From Chloranthus sessilifolius (Eukaryota > Streptophyta > Magnoliopsida > Chloranthales > Chloranthaceae), in the NCBI GenBank assembly GCA_021018995.1, contig CM037587.1, positions 13,269,366 through 13,333,365 on the forward strand: a stretch of 64,000 nt of DNA, in the 5' to 3' direction. The notes beneath the pieces were generated by a model. The model had not been told where the DNA came from. It saw only the letters and a list, made by a program, of their open reading frames with translations, and did not search any database. Position 1 is the stretch's first letter. Each line of letters opens with the position of its first letter. Positions 57,607 to 64,000 of this stretch are shown here, in pieces. Both the position numbers and the translations under genes were made by a program.

Positions 57607-57760
57607 TGGAGAAGATGAACCAGTCGACGATCTCCGTGCGATTTAGGGTTTCGGTCGTCAAGCTGGGGTGCTTTGGTTTGGAGAAGATGAACCAATCGAC
57701 GGTCTCCGTGCGATTTAGGGTTTTGGTCGTCAGGCTGGAAGTGATTTCCTTCCAACCCAA
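57607..57760 (-). other. Possible minus-strand first exon with a 72-bp tandem duplication
   Basis: Two copies of a 72-bp unit (starting at 57611 and 57683) contain AACCCTAAATCGCACGGAGA on the minus strand, a plant leader-like sequence, and end at a donor-like CTCCAG|GTAAGC at 57606. The unit is 24 codons, so the duplication keeps frame. No later exon or known protein is seen. Confidence 0.3.
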
Positions 57761-58250
57761 ATCTCAAATGAGGAGAAAAGAAGCGGGATTGGCCTCAGGG
57801 GTAGTTTCGACATATGGGGGGCATATGCGCCATCCAGCATCCACGCATAAGGGCTCGGGGATGCTATACGACAGGGTAGGGGCTGTTTCAACCCGTGTTG
57901 GGGTGCTTGCAGGTATTTAAAATAAAAAATCACGGATTTCATGATAAAATAGTTGGAGGGGCCTGATTCGGTACTTTTCTCTTGATAAATTATCTTAATT
58001 CATTATTAGGGAAGGTCATTTAAACATTTTTGACGGTCTGGAGAGTCGGTTCCCAAACTAAAAAATTAAAAGGGCCTTGGGATTAGGCGAGCCTCTAAGA
58101 GGCCCGGATACCTAGGTTATAAAAATAATAATTAAAAGGGTTTAAGGTTTAAGGTTTAATAACGCGTTACCGTGGTATGCTATTTAGACAATATCCATGA
58201 AAATGTACCCCACATGCAACACAAGAGGCTCAAGGGGACAACCGTATAAA
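57761..58250. other. Non-coding
   Basis: No repeats or genes are recognised. Confidence 0.4.
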
Positions 58251-58259
58251 TAAATGTAA

Positions 58260-59425
58260 GGGAAATTTCCCTAATTGACTATCATAGTTTCACATTTTCC
58301 AGTAATGGACCTATAGTTTTACCTTTTTCGCATTAATTAGCTTGAAGCCGAGCTAGTACTCCCAAACGTAAGATGGTGAAAATACCCCCAAGTTTCATAA
58401 AAGGTGATAAAATCAAGTTTATCATCTTAAGTAGTTCTAATCACCTTAACATCATTGACTACTTTGAATTCCATGATGGAGATAATTTTTCATCATCATC
58501 TTCCACAAGATTGATCCTGAGATCATGGGCGTACTATCAGATGATCCACTTTACTCAATAATGTGGACCCCCACTAGAGCAGCTTTGGCACACCTCTAGA
58601 GGAGTATTGTCACCCCCTAGAGGAGCACTGACACACCTCTAGAGGAACGTTGACACCTCTAGAAGAATGATGACACCCCTTTAGAGGAGCACTAACACCC
58701 CTATAGAAGAGCATTGGTATCCCTCTAGAAGAGCGCTAACACCCCATTACAAGAGCTTTGTCACCCCTTAGAGGAGCGTTGAAACCCCACTACAAGAGTG
58801 TTGACACCCCTTAGAGGAGCGTTGAAACCCCCCTATAAGAGTGTTGACACCCCTCTAAAAGAACATTGACACCATTATAGGAGCGCTGACACCCCTCTAG
58901 AGGAGTGTTGGCACCCCGCTTTAGAAGCACTGGTACTCCTCTAGAAAAGCGTTGACGCCCCTCTAGAAGAGCGCTAACACCCCACTATAGGAGAGTTGGC
59001 ACCCCTTTAGAGGAGCGTTGACACCCCACTTTAGGAGTGACACTCCTTTATGGAAACTATATCGCTCCCCTTATGGAAGTGACATCACTTCTCTATAGTA
59101 GCATCAATGCTATATGTTGATTTTTGTGTCCTTTTTGTGTGAAACCGGCCTTTTGATGGTAAATCCATGATCTTTGGATCGCTCCTGTGAAATATCAAGA
59201 CGAAAAGCAATCTCTATCATAGGATTCAAAGCAATCAATGATGGTAAGGAGTTTAGACCCGGTCAAGACGAAAAGCTTGGTTTTATCACCTTTTACAAAC
59301 CTTGAGGGGAATCTACGACTTTTTATTTTGGCTCGACTTCAAGCTGATCTATTGTGGAAAAGGTGAAATTAGTGGTCCATTGCTGGAAAAGGTAAAACTA
59401 TGGTGGTTGATCATGAAAATTTCCC
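58260..59425. mobile_element. Mutator-type non-autonomous element with 9-bp target duplication
   Basis: The ends GGGAAATTTCCC (58260) and GAAAATTTCCC (to 59425) begin inverted repeats of about 115 bp that share ATCATAGTTT.AC.TTTTCC, AATGGACC and TAGCTTGAAGCCGAGC in opposite orientation. TAAATGTAA flanks both sides (58251-58259, 59426-59434). The 1166-bp element has no transposase; its core is a minisatellite. Confidence 0.9.
58565..59050 (+). repeat. Minisatellite inside the Mutator-type element
   Basis: Units of about 28-30 bp alternate CACCCCTCTAGAGGAGCGTTGA and CACCCCACTATAAGAGCGTTGA. CTCTAGAG is a palindrome in most units. There are roughly 16-18 units. Confidence 0.92.
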
Positions 59426-59488
59426 TAAATGTAAAACCCACTATTTTTTCCTCTATATTAAATGCTCTGTAAAGTCAATTTGTTTTAA

Positions 59489-60195
59489 GACCTCGTTTAG
59501 CAGTTTCAAAGCTTTCCCGAGAAAATCTTAGAAAATGAGCTCCTCATATTCTACGTAGAAACTTCAAATTCGCAGTAAGTCATTTTCCTTGCGAGCGTTC
59601 TTGAGTTGCCCAGAACTTCATTTTCCTACCATTTATGTCATTTTCATGTGTTTTTCACTTTCAGAAGAAAATGTCATAAAGTGCAATGGTTTCTTGCAAA
59701 TGTTAGAGCCGCACGTATTTATGTCATTCATCGAAGCGATTATACTGATCGGATGATCATTAAATTTTATATATTTTAATTGGTAATGTGTTGAAGACTT
59801 TTGTCGGGCAAATTGTGAAAATAAATTTCTAATGTGGGGTTTTAATACGGCTGCAATGGTGTTTTAAATGTTATTCATTCATTGCTTAAATGCCAAACCA
59901 ACCAATTTAAATGGCAGTTAGTTGGAAATAGCGTTGTCTGATGGTTGTTCATTATAATTGATCTGATGCATTTTTTTGGGTGGAGTATACTATTGGTAGC
60001 TTAGAAACAGAGCTTTCTTGGGAAAAAACTTATGAAAACAAACTGTTCGCTTGCAGCGGAAAATGCAAGGAAAACCCGCAGCCTAAAAAAAACCCCTGAA
60101 CATAAGAAAGTCTCAGAAAATGCTCAAAAAGTCAATTTTCTACAACAAAATCTCAATTTCTGAGACTTTCTTGGCTCTCGAACGAGACCTTAGTG
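59489..60195. mobile_element. Probable MITE
   Basis: AAGACCTCGTTTAGCAG at the left and CGAACGAGACCTTAG at the right are inverted, with TCTCAGAAA/TTTCTGAGA motifs near both ends. No firm target duplication. Confidence 0.45.
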
Positions 60196-60400
60196 GTATA
60201 GTCGTGGATAGTGCCACTAAGCTAATCCTCGAAACAAAGCTAAGAGATTTTTCTCTATAGTTGACCTCATCACCTAAGAGCACTCATAAAAAAGAGGGAC
60301 ATCAATTGTTGTGTGTTGAACACCAACAGTGGTCCACGTGGGAGGTCAGAGCGCATGGCCGCCCCCCAAGGAGGTCTTTCACTCTTCTAGCTCTAGCAAG
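60196..60400. other. Non-coding
   Basis: Nothing recognised. Confidence 0.4.
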
Positions 60401-60860
60401 AAAGTGCTTTCACATCGCTGCATGTGGGTTAGCTCTTTAAGGGCAAACAATAACTCTTTCACTCTTCTAGCTCCGGCGTGAAACTACTTTCACAGTTGGT
60501 GACACAACTTCTTGCCCCATTTGCTCTCGCGGGAAGCTATTTTAAGTTATAAAGCGGCTCTCTGTCTGCTGTCCAGCAGAAAACTACTATCATATTTGGA
60601 GACACAAGTCACACAACTCCTCGCCCCATTTGTTTTGGTAGAAAGCTATTTTAAGTTATAAAATTGTTCTCTGCCTGCTCTCCAATAGGAAACTACTTTC
60701 ACATTTGGTGACACAACTCCTCGCCCCATTTGCTCTGGCAACGAGCTATTTTAAGTTATAAAATTGCTCTTTGTCGTCAAAGCATATTTTATCTGCTCTG
60801 ATAAAAGAACAGGTAGAAAGCTGCTTCTGCTCTTATAAGAGCTAACCGAGACACACCCTA
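60400..60860. repeat. Tandem repeat of about 105 bp
   Basis: Three imperfect units share ACTACTTTCACATTTGGTGA, CAACTCCTCGCCCCATTTG and AAGCTATTTTAAGTTATAAA. The flanks (GTTAGCTCTTTAAGG and CTTATAAGAGCTAACC) are inverted, so the array is probably a MITE core. A related inverted piece lies at 61730-61840. Confidence 0.7.
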
Positions 60861-60974
60861 AGACATAAGGTGGCCATAGTTTATATCACGTTAAGCCTAA
60901 AGTGTCTCATTGAATGACTTCTATCATCCTTCCGATGGACGTTAAAGGTTTAACTAACCAGCTTGTAGGCAACG

Positions 60975-61218
60975 GTCCATATATATATATATATATACAT
61001 GACATATAAAAAGACGGTCCATATATATATATGACACATCTAAAAAGTGTTTAGACCAAAAAATATATAGAAATATCTTCAAACATATAAAAAGCGTTTT
61101 GACCAAAATGTATAGCAATATCTTCTAACACATATAAAAAGCTCTTTCCCAAACAAAAAAAAAAACACATATAAAAAGCGTTTTGACCAAAAAAAAATAA
61201 ATAAATAAATAAATAAAA

Positions 61219-61245
<27 letters not shown>
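60975..61245. repeat. TA microsatellites and short tandem repeats
   Basis: TA runs at about 60979-60998, 61020-61031 and 61218-61244 surround three to four units of ACATATAAAAAGCGTTTTGA / CCAAAATGTATAGCAATATC. Confidence 0.8.
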
Positions 61246-61248
<3 letters not shown>

Positions 61249-61250
<2 letters not shown>

Positions 61251-61649
61251 GTACCTCACTGCCCAAAGCGCCCACGTCTCACCCATTGAAAACTATTATT
61301 GATTACTTTGGATCAAATGATGGAGATCGTGTTTCAGCCCCATATTCCACACAAGAGATCTTTGGATCATGAACCACCTATTAGCCGGCTATTTTTTGAT
61401 TCCATATGTCACAAATCTCCAAAAATTGTCCTTGAATCATAAAACACATGTCAAACTCAAGCATTAATTTAGGGTCATTTTTTGGGGATATGTGACACAT
61501 GAAATAAAAAAATGGCCGTTTGATAGGTGAATCATGATCTTGAGATTTATTTTATGGAATATATTGGTGAGAGACAACCTCCATCATCTGATCTAATGCA
61601 ATCAATGATTTTTAAGGGGTCTATGACGTGGGCGCAAATAAAGGTATCT
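61249..61649. mobile_element. Probable MITE
   Basis: GGTACCTCACTGCCCAAAGC / GCCCACGTC at the left and GACGTGGGCGCAAATAAAGG / TATC at the right are imperfect inverted repeats, and inner segments (ATCA.ATGATGGAG with its complement) extend the pairing. No firm target duplication. Confidence 0.5.
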
Positions 61650-62029
61650 ATATATAAATTTATCTTCTAAGTATTAGTTTTGGAGCAAGCCTCAGCTACG
61701 TGTTTGCCAACTTACTCGAAATCTAGATGATAAAATCTAGGCGAGGAGTTGTGTTACCAAATGTAAAAGTAGTTCTCTGTATAGCCAAAAAATAAAAGAG
61801 TTGCTATATGCTCCAAAAGAGCTAACCCAAACGCAGCTCTAAAGTATCTTCTAGCAGGCATGTGGTATCCTTGTCATATTAGGTAAGGGAGTCTCCAGCC
61901 TGTCGTCTAAATACACCATAATCGTGTTTAAATGGTCTTACAACATTAATGATTTAAGATGTGGATGATCCTCAAGGTGGTCGATTATAGACTGAAGTGC
62001 AACAAGTTAAAAAATAATGTTTTAAATAG

Positions 62030-62505
62030 ATTTAAATCATACAATCTGTATACTGTAATATCAATTGTTGTTTTTAGTTTTAATGGTTGATATGAAATTT
62101 CATGAATCTGTTGGCTCACAACAACTTAGTCATATTTCTTTAGGTTGAGACACATTTCAATGACAAATTGCTATTTGAACACTTTACTTTGATCACAAAT
62201 ATGCACCACATAGCATAATGTTTAGTGGTGTGAGATAAATAGTCTAATTCTAATGGTGTAAGAAGTAGGTAGTAGATCATACATTTAAGCCATCACATCC
62301 ATGAACTATAATATTAACCACTGTTTTAAATTTTAATAGTTGATCTTAAAGTTCATCAATCATATGGTTTAGATATACTTATAGGCATGTTACTTGAGGC
62401 TGAGACATGTTATGATAGATTGTGACTTGGACAATTTAGATTGATCACAGTGCTAAATCACACTTCAACGGTATTAGACAAAAAAGTTTGATTTTTTTAT
62501 TAGTG
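62030..62505 (-). repeat. Interspersed repeat family R1, two tandem inverted copies
   Basis: GGTTGAGACACATTTCAATG...GATCACAAAT...AATGGTGTAAG and a second, more diverged set (GGCTGAGACATGTTATGATAG...) match R1 copies at 34 and 42 kb in the opposite orientation. Confidence 0.55.
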
Positions 62506-62600
62506 TAAAATTATTTAAACAACATTTTGGTGTCTAATTTTTTTATCAGAGGCCGTCATCCCTATTTCTAGGGACCTAACTCTCCGACCGTAATTTAACC

Positions 62601-64000
62601 GTCACGACCCAGAATCCTTACTCGATATTGAGGGCTTAGAATTCCGTGTTATGACGCCGCACGCTTGTTAAAGCGATAAGCGGACATACATATAATCTAT
62701 AGATTAACTTAGCATATGGATTGAGGCATTTAAGATAACATTAAAAATAATTGACTCATAAATTAATGACGGGAATCATAAAAGACAATAAAAAGGTAAA
62801 TCCTAATAATGCATTTAAGATAGAAAATAAAACAAGTTTTACGTAGGATAAAATAGTCCTAAACATGAACTTACAAAAATATCAAAATAACTAGAATATG
62901 TCTATCAAAGAATAAAGTCTAAAGCAAAAGGATTCTCAAGGCTCGTAGAAATCTGTCGGATCTACGCTCCCTTCCGGATGATAGCCAACGTCTCTATCTA
63001 CGTAAGCCATCTCCGGAACAGCAGCTCTCGCGTCATCATGAGCAGGATAAATGAAATCTTCACCTGAAACTGTTTGATTTGGGAGGGGGGTGAGTTTACT
63101 CAGTCGCGTAAACTCAGTGGATTGCACAATCGATCCACCATAACTTACTCAGGTGGTCGTGTGTGCAATCGCTTGAATTGCGGAGTATTTTTAAAATATA
63201 ACCAACATCTTAAATAAATGAAATAAACTTATCCATAATTCATAGACTATCATAATCAAGACTGAAAAACATACTAATATAATATGAAGAGTGCATGATA
63301 CTTATATTTTCTTATCTCTTTTCCTATTTGTCTCATCAACTTAGCATACGTGACATATCGTAAGTCTTATTAATTACTCCATACGCCTACACAACGTACT
63401 TCGTATCTTATCTTATTTAAACGATCTGTGTCAGGATCGCTGCTCGAGCCTACCACGTGAGGTCCACATGTAGATAACCACCTATAATCCACCATCCAGC
63501 CAGATAAGGTTGCCGGCATAGTAACCACGATGTCTCCTTAGTTCGAGACAAGGCTATAATGTCCTTAAGACCCGTCTTGGCTGTAGACGTTAGACTCTTA
63601 CGGTGGCTCGTAAGGTATATCACGTGTAGAAATTTAATTCATATTTAGCTGGCCTTTACAACGTATCTTAACATATTATAACATTATTCGGTTCTGGGCT
63701 TAGGTCCCCGCCCCGATTTCATATTTGCGTGGACTTAAGTCCCTACTTTCTTAACATACATGTATATTAATATATTCTTTTCTCATTTTTTCTTAAAACT
63801 TAGTTAGAATGGGCTACGGTGCGATAGACTTCACTAAACCACGTTTTTCAAGGGACGGATTCCGTAGTAATCTGGATATACTTCGTGTGGTATCTCATAC
63901 TATTATAGAGGGGTTGCATCCGTACATAGACGCCTACATTCCAAGTTTCACGTGACCGTAAAAGAAATCCCACCTTAACGAAGACTTATATCATGTGTCA
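62601..64000 (-). mobile_element. Ty3/gypsy-type LTR, minus orientation, running off the window (fossil)
   Basis: It begins GTCACGACCCAGAATCC and matches 15870-17084 inverted over at least 1.2 kb (for example AGGCTCG.GCAGCG, TACGGTGGCTCGTAAGG, GTTTCACGTGACCG). No primer site adjoins the 62601 end, so this is a solo LTR or the 3' LTR of a minus-strand element. The other end lies outside the window. Confidence 0.65.

Noticed and set aside
58565-59050. CRISPR-like spaced direct repeats
   Set aside because: The units have no unique spacers, vary in both halves and lie inside a Mutator-type element in plant DNA; it is a minisatellite.

Overview
The window looks like nuclear DNA of a flowering plant: AT-rich, full of layered transposable elements, with spliced plant-type gene fragments (PPR, 3xHMG-box, EMSY-like, PEX12, PDR-type ABCG, WPP, RUVBL1). 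The species cannot be told from this sequence. I see no complete, clearly functional host gene, no tRNA or rRNA gene and no CRISPR array. Most long reading frames are transposon remains, simple-repeat artefacts or shadows.

Layout. 1-3.7 kb: a pair of LTRs in opposite orientation around degraded internal DNA (fossil). 4.6-15.3 kb: a large hAT element (hAT-1, BED finger plus DUF659 transposase) with CGATAC-rich ends and two unusual tandem-repeat blocks in its leader intron. It is split by a second hAT (hAT-2, TTF-type finger, 9032-14022) with a perfect 8-bp target duplication; hAT-2 carries antisense pieces of a PPR gene and of an intron-bearing 3xHMG-box gene. 15.7-20 kb: a gypsy LTR with primer site, a truncated hAT end and a Tat/Ogre-type LTR with long TA repeats. 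20-21 kb: a minus-strand LINE remnant. 22.5-26.5 kb: a palindromic cluster of short LTR elements. 26.8-32 kb: a degraded minus-strand gypsy element holding a 1.6-kb PIF/Harbinger-type element, followed by a SINE.

33-43 kb is the most gene-like part. It has a clean first exon and promoter of an EMSY-like gene (minus strand), several MITEs, and a run of same-strand host fragments (hnRNP1-like, PEX12, PDR/ABCG) ending at a CACTA-like terminus, which suggests a gene-capturing element. A WPP-domain pseudogene lies beyond it. 44.8-55.2 kb: a DUF1985-type transposon gene (plus strand) facing a MuDR-type transposase pseudogene (minus strand), with RUVBL1-like and WLM-protease-like fragments between them. 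55-62 kb: mostly non-coding, with a MULE-type element (perfect 9-bp duplication) built around a minisatellite, and more MITEs. 62.6 kb to the end: a second gypsy LTR, inverted relative to the one near 16-17 kb.

The main biological theme is repeated capture and rearrangement of host gene pieces by DNA transposons of at least two and possibly three superfamilies (hAT, CACTA-like, Mutator-like). No new autonomous system is demonstrated. All homology calls come from reading translations by eye and need database confirmation.
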